NCBI GenBank assembly: GCA_013396915.1
Contig: VWZL01004362.1
Coordinates: forward strand, 62,001 to 126,000
Length of the DNA: 64,000 nt
Source: Stercorarius parasiticus
Taxonomy: Eukaryota; Chordata; Aves; Charadriiformes; Stercorariidae
Direction: 5' to 3'
The notes beneath the pieces are model-generated. The model was not told the DNA's origin, did no database searches, and saw only the letters and a program-made list of their open reading frames with translations. Positions 1-12,900 of the stretch are shown here, one piece after another. Numbering within the stretch: the stretch's first letter is position 1; each line of letters begins with the position of its first letter. Both the position numbers and the translations under genes were made by a program.

Positions 1-906
1 TTCACAAGAACTGACTCCGTTCCTCAACCTCCTTTTCTGTGTGTTATCTACCCCCTGTACCTGTTTCTCAGCTCTCTGTTCTACAGGCACTGAATTGTCC
101 TGGTTTAGTTTTGTATTGTCTAGTGGGAAATCTTGACTTCATCCTCACCTGCATAACTCCGGCTAGAGGCCTCCAGGGTACAGTGGGCAAGTAGGCAGTA
201 TATCACATCAGCATGTGGTGCCCTCCTAGTCTGTAGTATCGGGCACTCGAGCAGTGTGATTGATAGTTGTCCTACCTGAACGCATCTAATATTCCTAGCA
301 TGCCACTGCTGACATGAGAGCCTTGCCTGCATCCTAAACAGCATCACACGAGTGCATTGAAATATGTCTTGATGTGCCAAATTTTAGAGAAACACTTACA
401 AAAACAGGAATGGGAAGCTGCTCTGAAGGTAAAATATTTGAATGGGACCTTTCATTGCGTTTGCCCCCTGTTGTGATTGTGTCCTGGGTAACCCTCATGA
501 ATGGAAAGAGGTTCTAGTCATGGCGGTGGGACTGTAACCCTGTGGTGTAGAGACTAACAAAAACTGGTTAATAAAGGCTAATTACAGATTAAATCTTGTT
601 GTGTTAAGCATTAGCATTAATGGTCAAATGAACTGCCCTAATACAGTATGTGTGAACTGTAAAGTTCTTGGATCCTTGGAAAGCACCAGGCAGGAATTAA
701 GCATTTAGGGGAAAATCCCCATGTGTCTCAAATATCTTGAGAAATGTATTTTAAGCACTGAAGTACACTGAAGTACATTATACGCTTTTTTGGTCTGCTG
801 GGCACAAATGGCAGGTCTGCTTCTTCTACAGCTGTAAAGTGCTGTTATTTTTATTTTTAATTTATTGACATTGTGTCTTAAGGCATTCCTTTCTTCTCTG
901 TTTCAG
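1..906 (+). other. APPL2: APPL2 intron, 5' part cut by window edge
   Basis: AT-rich intron sequence ending in a pyrimidine-rich acceptor (tctgtttcag) at 906. No exon for the missing N-terminal BAR segment and no clear repeat was recognised here. Confidence 0.7.
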
Positions 907-994
907 CTCAATATTCTTCATTCTGAACTGGCAAAACAGCTTGCAGATACAATGGTTCTACCAATAATACAATTTCGGGAAAAGGATCTCACAG
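907..994 (+). CDS. APPL2: APPL2 exon A (BAR domain)
   Basis: Phase 0 start, 29 codons plus one base. Encodes LNILHSELAKQLADTMVLP followed by IIQFREKDLT, the conserved BAR-domain helix of APPL proteins. Acceptor tttcag, donor GTAAAT. Confidence 0.92.
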
Positions 995-3900
995 GTAAAT
1001 TTTACGTTTTAATTTTCCTCATGTGTTCTTTTTTGCTTATTTCATAATAAACTGAGACATAATGTCATGTAATAGTTTGTTCTTTGATGATTCACAGAAA
1101 AGTTTTTTGTGTTATTTTTTCTACTGCAGAATTTCATTGACAGGTGCATGCTTTTACTCAGATGTAAATAGTGCAAGTCCACCACATAACGTTTCATACG
1201 CCATATGGTGCAAGTTTGAAAATACACAGCTTTGTTCTTTGTTGGGTCATATAATGGCCTAAAGAAGGAAAATGGCTTGCAAGCAGTATTTATCCCACTG
1301 CAGAAGTTTGGGTTTGTTTGAAAAGCACAAGCAAGAATGCTTTTTTAACTTCAGAGTATAGTATATTCTCTCCCTTTTAACGATTCAGTCTGCTTTAAAT
1401 CCTTGCCATCCAAGTGTAGATGCAAGTAACCTGATTGCACAAACTTGGAAATTCATTACTTAAACAGCACAGCAATAATGCAAATATTTGGTGTAATTTC
1501 AAAAGAAAGAAGTTCGTATTCAAGGTCAAGGACACTCTAACCTACTCATGCAAAAGAAACATGAGATTTTCCTGCAGTGTTTTCTTTTCTTTTTCTTTTT
1601 GAAAAAGCCCACTTCTCAACTCACTAAGCTCAGTTGTGCTTATGTACTTTTTAAAGACACCATTTTAATGGGAAACAATACAACTACAGGAAAATAGTGA
1701 CTAGTTAAGGTTCCTTCTATCATAGCATCTCATTTGAAATTGTGAAGACATCAATGGTTGTCTTGTTTATAATATAATGTCAAATATAAGGCAGTATTTG
1801 GATGGTAAGATCTTGGTTCTATAAACACTTTCCCACCTCTTTAATGTGCCTTCACTGATACAGTGATTCTGCCCCCTGGTTCATAAAAGAAGACATAAAA
1901 AATCCCCCCAAAATACAAGTGAAGCTTGCAACCAAAGCGTCAACTGCTTCATGACAAAACCTGAAAGTTTCTTCAGCTTCTCTGGATGTCAGAATCTTTT
2001 TTGTTCTATCCATCCATCCATCACAACTTCCATTTTTCTCTAATACAGTCTGTACAGCAGCATTTTTAGTAGAGGCCTGGCCATATTGAAATTTCATCAT
2101 AGGATTAAGCAGGGAAGATTAACTGTGTTCTTGTTTCCACTTCTGATCTTGTTATGTGTATGTATTGAATACTGGAGAAACCTCTGGGTACAAGTTAGTC
2201 ACACCTGGGAAGAATTTCTGTCTTTCTGCATTAGAGTCACGAGGTAGTGGTCTGGGGAGAAAAAGGTGGCATGAAGGTGATTAATGTGTAGGTTGTCAGA
2301 AATAATCAGAGACCATGATGACATCGTACAATTTCCCTTTGTTCTTCTCACAGTTGCATAATGTCTGTTCTTGTGAATGTGCTTTCTCTGTCGTTTTTTG
2401 AGAAGGGTTTTGCCAGTTGCAGCGTACGTTGGTATGGACATTGAGAGTAGCTTGTGCCAAAAACTTGTGAAAGTTGAGTCGCCTGTTTACTTTCTCTTCC
2501 TTCTCTTTCTTCTACCCACATCAGAAACTCATGGCCAGTGTTTGTTATGTGAGCATCATAGCCAGCACTCAGGTGTGTTTCTTTTCACAGAGGAACTTAG
2601 CAGAGAAGGTTCCACGTTGATGAAGATTCATGTACAGGAAAGGGGCTTCGTTCGTATGTCTCTGGGACTTAGATTTCTCCATATCACATAAGCATTGTCA
2701 GGAAGTTATTCAGAACTGCCAATCTTTTATGGTGGTGGTGGGCCTTTTGTCATAACAAGCATACTGAAATGGTGCTTCTTTGGGTAAATGACACTGTCAG
2801 ATAAGGAATCTTTTTCACAGTGATAACTTGCTCAGTCAGGTAAACTCACCTGACGTAATGTGCTGTCTGCCTGTTCATTTCTCTAGCAGCTGATCTGGTT
2901 CATCATTTTCAAGACAGGCACAACTTAAGCATCTCTGCTTTGAAAGTATTGGAGTGACTTAGGCATTGAATGTGCCATAAATGGTCTCAGTTGAACAAAG
3001 TGTTGACAGCTGGTTTTACTTTGAATATTTGATTTCTCTTTTTCAGAAGTAAGCACACTGAAGGATCTTTTTGGCCTTGCTAGCAATGGTATGTTTCCCT
3101 ATTTGTTTCTGATGGTGTGCACCTGTTATATCACAGAAGACATTTTTTAATCTACGTGCACACACATCACATTTCTAAAAAGATAATATTCCTTGTCTAC
3201 AGAACATGACGTGTCCATGGCAAAGTATAGCAGGTTACCGAAAAGGAAAGAAAATGAAAAGGTAATGAACGTGAAAGGGAAAAGTTTTCATCAGCTGTTC
3301 TATCTGCATCATTGTTCACTTACGAACTTTGAGGAGTTCATCAGTTAAATTCACAGTAGCTCAAGAGTACTTGTGATTTCGTTTCCAAGCAGACGCAAAG
3401 CTTTTAAACATCAATTCAGCAAAGTTATACCTGTTTTCTCCAAGTTAGGCAATGATCAAGTATTGTGCTGAACTAGAGCCCTTCAGATCCAGGGGAGCTC
3501 CTCAGACAGAAGCAATCCAAATGGCTATAAATAGATTTGTATAGGCCTACTGTTGTACAGCTGATGTGGTGATGCTGTATCACTGGGTACAATTCATTGT
3601 GAACTGTCGTGAAGCCTTGTGTCTGCTGTTCATAAAGCATTCCATTTTTTGGCGTCTGCCTTCCTGCTGAATTTCTCTGTATGGATTGTCATTCCACTTA
3701 CAGTACACGTAACAGTGTTGGTGGGATTGTTTTACATTTCTTCTTCTTTGCCCACTGGACCACTACTCCAGAATATATCCCTGTGTGCCAAAAAACGTGT
3801 GATTGGCCCTGTCCTAAGAGTACATCAGTTCTACAGAATTGTCCTTTAAAGGAAATGTAGTACAGAACAGAACTTGATATAGCATATTGTGAATTATTCA

Positions 3901-6900
3901 TGTCCGAATTCTGCACTTGCAGGCTTGTGTTGTGATCTCAGATGCAAAAAAATGTCTTGCACTGAAATCAGGACCAGAATTTTAGTTGTGGTAGCTATGT
4001 AGTTTATAGTCACAGGGGCTCCCCAATGCTTAAGTATGTTGCCAGAGAAGGGCTTGTTGAAGTACTTGCTTTGGGTTTTGAATTGGCTTTCTTAGTTTCC
4101 TGTTCTTCATTTTAACGTGGAGAAGCTCTGTAATGAGAGTTGTTTCAAGATAACTGGAAAATAAGCAGTAAATAATCCATATGCACAGTAACGCTTTGTC
4201 AACCTCTTTATCAATTCTTATTCAGCTTAAGGCAGAAGTGGCAAAAGAAGTGGCAAATGCAAGAAGAAAGCAGCACCTTTCATCTCTGCAATATTACTGT
4301 GCCCTGAATGCTCTGCAGTACAGGAAGAGAGTGGCAATGATGGAACCTATGCTAGGATATACACGAGGACAGGTATGGACAGTAAAGTGTCTATATCACT
4401 TAGACATGTCCCTGGGAAAAGTAAAACATTGTGGCTCTGGGGTTTTTTTGAGAACTGACAAATGATAACAGAGGGGGGGAAAAAACTTTTGTTCATTTTG
4501 CCTGATTCTAACAACTGATGTTGTTTGTGGCAGATAATTGAACGTTTAGATAGTCAGGAAAAACATCAATGAAAAAAAATAATCCAATACACTTATATGC
4601 AAAATCATCTTGGGGTTAATTTTTCATGGATAAGATATCAACGTGGCAGCATTTACTTCCACTGTTTACTCTGTCTGCACAAACTCTCCTATGTAGCGGT
4701 TCCCTTCCTGGCACATAATGTTCAGCATACTGATGAGGAGTGTACACGATAGGGAACAGAGCATGCACTGGAGAACTGGAAGGACAGAACAGTAGAGTGG
4801 ATTGAGCATAAGGCTGGCAAATCCTCTTTCTAATCTTTATTCTGCCAGCAATTTGATAGAACATTTCTCAAGTCTGTAAAATTTGGTAGTAATACTGATA
4901 ATCTGACTCTCCAGGATGTCAGGAGGATCAACAAACTAGTATTTTCAGAGCACTAGCACTTGATTCTCATTACCACCCATTTTAAGGGTCTGTTGTGCTT
5001 TGACATTGATGAAAGCAAGCTTTGGGAAAATGAGAATTGGGCTATGAACACAGGAAAAAATGGATGCGGTGCTCTGTTTGAGATTGCAGTGTGGATCATC
5101 ATCTCCATTGTCCTGTGTCTTCTACAGATCATGTGTCCCATATAAAATAGGTAATAAAGGAGAACTCAGTCACTTTCCCCACCATGGGAGTCCACACTGC
5201 TTCTCTGCTGTAATTATACCAAGGGAAAGAACTGCATTGGTTTCCTTTACTGGAAGCGAAACAGAACTTTCTTTTCTGTATTTTATCTGGCAAAACTGCA
5301 GTATCTCAGTGCTGTACACAGGAAAGTCTTAGGTTGTCATGGGGATGACTGAGTAGCCAGAGGCCAGTTGATGCTTTAATACTATGAACTGCTGCCCTTC
5401 AGCCCAAGTATATATTTTCTTTATTAATTACTCATAACATGTGTCTCATATTTCACATTTCCAACGAATGAGCAGGCCGTAAGGAATTTTTGGAAGAAGC
5501 AGTGGCTAATACACGGTTTGTTTAACTGAAAATTGACCTCAGTGTCTGAGCGAGGCATATCAGTCTGTTGTCAGTGGAATTTAGAGCTGTTCCCTCCTGA
5601 AGTAGGCTTCTGAAATACAATAGGTGAATCATTCTTTAAGAGAGCGTGCTTTCTCTCCTTTGTCTGTAAAGGGAGTCTGTGGTCAATAACATGTTTGCAG
5701 AAATCTTGAGTTAAACGTAAGAGGAATCCCACGTCCCAAGGCTAGGGAAAAGGAGTGGGATCACAAATAAAATTGGATGAAATAGCTAATAAATTGCTTA
5801 ACAGCCAAGAATTTGCTTTTACATCTCTTTCCGGAGTAGTTCATTGATTTTTATTTTTTAAAAAAAAAAAAAGCTACCTAATTGCACACAGGCGCTATCC
5901 ATGTTTCACACAGTTGCTGGTACGATGACTGTGTGCCCTGCAGCAGGTAATCCAAGGTCAAGTCCACACCGAGTGCTTTGCTGCTGTTGCGTGCCTGCTG
6001 AGCCATACCAGCTAAGTGAATTCATCTTCTGTCACAAAATGTGCACTTTGGCCTTGGTAGCTTTTTTTAGCTCCTTCAGTAGAACAAAATCCGTGGTAAA
6101 TCTGTAGTTGATATAACTTAACTGATTGCCCTGGAGGCTTCAGCTAGCACAGCTACGCTTTATCATTTTCCTGACTGACTTTGCCATAGCAGTTTAAAAA
6201 TTTCCAGGTTGGAGTCGGTAGTCCAGGTTGGACTACTAAATCTAAAGGGTGATTTGTGTCCCATTCCTTTTGATATAGTGGCTTTGCACGCAGTGGCTTA
6301 TAAAGCCACTAGACCCAGTTCCGCACAGTGCTAGTGTGGGAGAAGGCTACCTGTTCCCTTAGTTCAGTCATCTAGCAAGTTCATTGGAAACATACCTGCA
6401 GCAGCCAATAGCTTGCGAGTGTGTGAAAGGGTGTGTGAAAGGGTGGAAAGTTGCAAAAGTGAGAAACACAAAGAAAGGCAACATAGCTGTATTAACTGTG
6501 CATTTGATCCTGAAGTATCAGTCGTAGTGGGATAGCTGTTAACACAGTCCCCACAATTTGTCTGCCAAAGCCAAGAGAACTTCCAGTGCCCGGGGTTTTT
6601 TTTGGTATTTTTCAGATCAACTTTTTTAAGAAAGGAGCAGAGATGTTTTCCAAAAGAATGGACAGCTTTCTGTCATCTGTTTCAGACATGGTTCAAAGGT
6701 AACACAATACTTTTGTTTCCTTTTGTCGTTCCATTGAATTCTGAGCAATAGCACTCTAAGCTTCAGCACATAACAGGGAGTGCTTGTTTCTTTCTCATGA
6801 GAGTCCTTCCATGCTGGCATTGCATTGTTGGGTATATTTTGTTAAAGCAGCAGGTGGAAAGGAGGTATGTTTGTACATGTAAAGGAAAATGCTGTCAGTG

Positions 6901-9900
6901 AACTGCAGAGAGTTGTTTTTACAGCATAGTCAGGAAGCATACCTGTAAAGTGTTCACATGCATTCTTTCATCCTTGTGTCTCTTCACGGACACAAAAGCA
7001 TGGAACTTGGGCTTGAAGTGGGTTAACAGAATTAATATAACAGAGATAAAGTGCATTCTGAATTAGAGGTATTTATACTTGCTGGGTCTCCTGTAATAAT
7101 ACTGTAATGCTAACCCGTTAACCTCCCAAATAAGGATTTAGGGGCCAGAGTGTTTGATGTAGCTGCACAAGGCACACAGAACTCTTCGCCCTAAAGAACA
7201 TATTCATTGCATCCAGTATAGGCTGTATTGGTCCACTGAGTTCAACCTGCTTTAGTTCAGTCCTTATTTCAATAAACTGCCTCACTTTTGTACTCCTAAT
7301 TTTGTGATTATTTTTTCTTTCCCCTCCCCTCCCCACTCCCCCACTTGGAGTGAAGGTTGACATTTTCTTTATAATTAAGTCTCTGTAAAAGTAAACTTTA
7401 CATTTAAAATGTAATCATATTAGACAGAATATTAATCATTTGTTTTGAATCCGCTGCAGCACTAAACTGAGTCCTTCACTTCACTGCTTCATACCTTTCA
7501 TGTTGAACTGTATCCAAATCATTACTTATTCTGACTCTGGTGTCATTTTAAATAATGCATACTTGTCAATTTGAGAATAGTGTCATAAGGTATCTCCCTG
7601 TATAGTAGATTCTTTCACCAAATAATTCTTTACTTCCTGTACATCTGTACTTATTTATATATCTTTTCACGCTCACTTCTGAAATAAATCCCTCCACAGT
7701 TCACATGACATTTGTACAGACTGGAGGACAGATTTTAAACTCCCTTGAAATAGTGCCCTTTATTTAGTAAGGCTAGAGCACCTTGCTTGTGTCTTACATG
7801 TACAGTGAGGATCCTGCCATTGGATCCTTACCATAGAATAAGCCCTTGTTTTCCAAAATCTGATGGATTTGAATTCTGGATAGTACACAGTAGTAAATTG
7901 AAGCAAAAATAGACTGTTCAGTTGGTTTGCCGAGTCTGGTTTTTGTGTTTTAAGTCTTGTCACACAGCAAAGCTTGAAAGTACAACTTAAATTTAGCTAG
8001 TACAGGAGTGCGACGTCTTTGTAAAAACCAAAAGAGAAGCTTGCAAAATTCTGAATGACACTGTGCGGCTTAGCAATTACTGACACAGGACATGGTTTCA
8101 TGACTTCAGATTACGCAGCCACTGAAAACTGTGCTGCCCACTCCTTTCTTTCTGTAGTGCTGGGATCACAAGGCCTCAGTGAGTCAGATGTGCTTGCTAA
8201 TCAAGCTAAAAGCTTTTTATTTGTCAGATTTGTTTTCTTGGAACAACAAGCCGATGAGACCCATTGTGCACTTCAGCAGTGATGTAGGTTAAGCTGATTG
8301 TGAAACTGAGTCTTCATATTTAAAAGTATTTTCATTTATACAACGAATAGTGCTAACAGTATAAAAACACATGAGAGAGGACAGATCATTAAAATACTCC
8401 CAGTAACCACTTGGTCTAATTGACACAAACGCGTATAAATTCAGAATTGTCAGCTTTTCTCTCCTTTCTACATTGGAGATAAGATAAACATGCCTTAGGA
8501 AGAGGAATCCAGTCTTGGGAACCATGAAGATGCCACGGAAGTTTTGTCGGAAGCAATTTGTGGTGTAACAAAAATGACTGATCAGAAGATCTTATTGAAG
8601 TAGCGCTTATGTAAAAACTGACAGCACTGTTCCATTTTATTTCAAAATGGAATTTAAATAATTCTTATTCTGACATTTAATGATAATGTTGAAAGGCCCC
8701 AGCTTGCAAAATATGGTCTAATTTAATTCAGAACTGATGATATTACTCAGCCTTTATAATTGAGCCTATTACATGACTTGGCTAGGTGGTAAGATGCACG
8801 CAGCTGGTCTCATTTTGGAGGTGATGTGGGAGCCTAGGAAGTCTCAGCTTTTTAAAGACGTGGAAAAGCTGGAAATAAGCTAACATGAAAACAGACTAAC
8901 ACCACGATGCAAGAGTGACTGTTCATCTGGCCAGTTGGATACTGCTTAGTGCTGACTTAAATGTGGCACTGTGTCTCTAGATTACTTTGACAGTTACAGG
9001 ATATCACCAACTTCTACAACAGACTGGGGAAGGAGAATCATTTGTACTTGCCCTGTACTTTTCCACAGGCTTTTTGCCACTGTCAGAGACAGTACAGCAG
9101 AGTACATGGATCTCTTGTCCTGCTGTGTACAGCCTGTGTTATGTGCTCATGTTCTCCAAAAGGTTTAACCGCTTGGGCAGGAAGCAGGGAGGAAGTTGCT
9201 TATTGCAGAGGTGCAGCTATTAATGATTTTTTTAAGGTATGCAACGACAAGTATTCTTATGTTCCCACCCTGTGAATTTTCCTGGTAGTCTGGATACAGT
9301 AAAACCTACTCTGAACTATGCCGCTATACTAGGGCAACATCTATATATGTTCAGCATTGTAAATTGATACAAGCATTGCTTTTAGAAGCTGTCTCTATCA
9401 AAAAAATAAACTTAACTCTTCACTCTCAACACCTAAGCATTTCTCATGTGCTCGTTTCAGTCTTGCAAAACAGTCTCATAATTTTGATCATTATCTCTAT
9501 ACTGTCTGGGGAAAGAAGGCAACTACATTGAGTACAAATTGCAAAAAAGAATGCCTAGCTACTGTATGAAACATACTGAGAGTGACATCTTCAAGCTGGG
9601 CTTTCAAAATAAAGAGCAAGGGGAAAACCTGGCTGTGCTTTTGCTTCTGCTTCCAGCCCACCAAAGATAGCTGTATTTTCCTTAAACTGTTGCTAATACC
9701 TTCAGAGCATGTGCATCTTTTCTCTTTAGGCTCGGGTGACGTTTTCTGGGAGTAGTTCCCTATTGTATGCCTCTTCCTGCCATTCTTTCCTAACTGCACT
9801 GATTTATCTAGTCTTTAGAGAAAGCCTCGGACATGGAATCTTACATTATATTTCCTATAAAGTCTATTCTAAAAATAAACTTTATCTTTGCACTACTCCA

Positions 9901-12900
9901 ATATAATCTCAACTGGTATTTTTGTTCATTTTGGCTTACAGGTGTTAGCTATATCCTGGCCTAAATTGACTAATGATGGATTTGGGTTTCTTGTTGTGTT
10001 GTGTGTTTGTTTTCCAGCATACAGGGAGAACTGGATGCTGAAGCTGAAAAAATGAGGGTATCCCAGCAGGACTTAATTGCAGTTAATGAATCTGTTTACA
10101 CCCCAGATTCTGATGTGACTTCACCTGCTATCAATAGAAATCTGATCCAGAAGGCTGGCTACCTTAATCTTAGAAAGTAAGAAGACTGTTTCTACCCACT
10201 AGTTGCTGACTAGTTGATATAATTTTATTTCTTTTTAGGTTGTAAAGACTCTTCAGAAAATGATTTTTGAGGCTCCTGAATCACTATGGCAGCTGTACTC
10301 TTCAGCTCCTAACTATTTCTGTCATCTTTGGAAATGTGTTTTAGAAGCTTTAACTAAATTAAAGACATTTGAAACTCTTTTCCTGAAAACAGAAGTTTAT
10401 TTCTGGTCGAATTCACCTACAAGGATGACTTCCTGCATTCACGTGGCTAAAAATTAGAAAATGATGGGGCCAATGAAGACATAGTCTTTACAAAAATAAA
10501 CAGCTGTATTTGGTAGCTAATGCATGTTTTCATAAATGATCCCCTTTACATAAACAAAAGCTTCATGGACAATGCAAGTGCATAATTTTGAATGTATACC
10601 ATATGTACTTCTGCAGATTTTCCAAGTAAAATCTTCCATCAGCTTCCACGGGAGCTATGTATATTGGTGGCATATAGTAACCCTGTTTATGGGATTGATT
10701 AAATAACAGTTTATTCTATTCGACTAGTAATTTTTTTTTTTGAGTGGACATTTATTAATTTCTCATAGCATTCTAAGAGCTGGATTTCTATATAACGGGA
10801 CTCTATAGCTAGGGAGAAGATGGACTCTGAGATACTACTTGCAGAAGATGCTTTTTAAAATGATGATTCTTTGTGCTGAAATTGCTCATGCTGCTCTTTA
10901 CCTTGAAAATACTTTTTTTTTTTTTTTTAGTCCAGCTTAATAGTATTTCATGTCAGTCACTCAATACCAATGATTCTTTTATTCCCTAACTAGGAGATAC
11001 TGCAGAGAATGTTTTTAACTTGGAATGTTTGGAATTAGTTTAATTCTTCAGCTTTCGTTAAGGATTAGTCTCTGCTAGGAATAAGTGCTGCTTTTACCTT
11101 TTAACAGAGACTCGTCATAAAAAAAGATTCCAGGTTTGAACATAAAGTTCAGATTAGCATCAGGATATGTTTGCAGTTTCATATATTTACAAATTACTTC
11201 ATATATGGAGTAATTTCTAGATAGTAATGAGTCTTTATCACTGCACCTTCTCTTTAGTAAAACAGGTCTGGTGACTACAACTTGGGAAAGACTCTATTTC
11301 TTCACTCAAGGTGGCAACTTGATGTGTCAGCCAAGGGGAGCAGTAGCTGGGGGATTGATTCAGGACCTGGACAACTGCTCTGTTATGGCTGTAGACTGCG
11401 AAGACAGAAGATACTGCTTCCAGATCACTACTCCTACAGGCAAAGCGTATGAGACAGGTTTTATTTGAGGGCAGCCGGTCGCACCTACCTTTTTGGATGC
11501 TGTTTCATGCTTGCTGTAATAGTAAGCCTTTCTGGATTTCCAGAAGGGAAGGCTTGTTTCCAGAAGGGAAATCCAGAAATCCTTTGTTTCCAAATTAAAA
11601 GCATGTTCCTTCCTATCCTCCCCCCCAACTGCCTGAACAGCATATGTGGTGTCCTTTAGCTGCAGCTTATTCGTGGTTTTTGTTCCTTTGATGGTTAATA
11701 GATACAAAGCTTGGTGATGTGTTCGAGGCCTGGCTGGATGAGGCTTTGAGCAGCCTGCTCTAGTGGGAGGTGTCCCCGCCATGGCAGGGGGGTTGGAACT
11801 AGATGATCTTTAAGATCCCTTCCAACCCAAACCATTCTGTGATTCTATGATTCTGTGATGTTATTATAAGACCTGGAGTCAAACACTCCTGGTGTCCACT
11901 GTTAGCACTGATATGCTCTGTTTATATTTCAGGGGTATAACCCTTCAAGCAGAAAGCAAGAAAGAATACGAGGAGGTAAAAATATTTTCTTAATGCTGCT
12001 GTTCTTGTATACAAGTGAACTTGAAGTGTTCAATTTCATTTTTCCCTTCCAGTGGATATGTGCCATCAACAACATCTCCAGACAGATCTATCTCACTGAC
12101 AATCCAGAGGTGGGAGCTTGTTTCCATTTTTCAATCCGTTCCTTCCAACTTGCTTTCCCGTTGTTCTTTACATGGCAATGTAAAGTACACGTGTAAAAGA
12201 GCTGTTCCGTCTTGTTTTCATAGGCAGCTGCCATCAAGTTAAATCAGACAGCCCTACAAGCAGTAACTCCCATTACCAGCTTTGGGAAAAAACACGAAGT
12301 TCACCACCACAGGTAACATTCTCACTTGCACGGACTAGAAACTGTGCGCTCAGTCACACTTTTTTTACAAGGTAGCAGTCACCCAGCAGAAAGCCCTCTC
12401 TAGGCCCCGTCTTTACAAGCCTGTGTGTTCCAGAAAATTCCTTTACTTCTGATGTTTCCTCCTGAAAGCTGTAAGAGATAGTAAGTGTTGAGGGTAATGC
12501 TCGTTGCTCCACATCACAGCTTTGAGGCTCCTTGCGGTTGCCATTGGGATTTTGCTGGTTCTTCAGAAACAAACACAATGCTTTACTTGTAAGTGCCTTG
12601 CTGTAAGGGAATGATTTGTAATGGAGGTAATATAAAAATAGAAATTTGTGATGCAGGTCCCTAGTATGCGTTGAAGTAAGTATATTCTTGCATATTGCCT
12701 CCAACAGTTCCTGTCAGTCTGTCATGGGAATATGCCTTACACAACTGTCAGAATAATTACTGTTGTTCTCTTCTGCTCATTCAGGTCAATCAGTAAAGCT
12801 CCCCTCCTTCAAAAATTGTTAATAATTCTCTAGGGTATGCTTATACATAAAATATGTATTTTTAATATAGTTTCTTTGTGTCCACACGATCCTAGCATCT

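Noticed and set aside
10855..10885. Possible C/D snoRNA boxes (atgatga then ctga)
   Set aside because: Boxes only about 15 nt apart and without a terminal stem.
11360..11782. 140-codon open frame on - across APPL2 exon G and a CR1
   Set aside because: Antisense shadow of exon G running into the CR1 tail; no similarity or start context.
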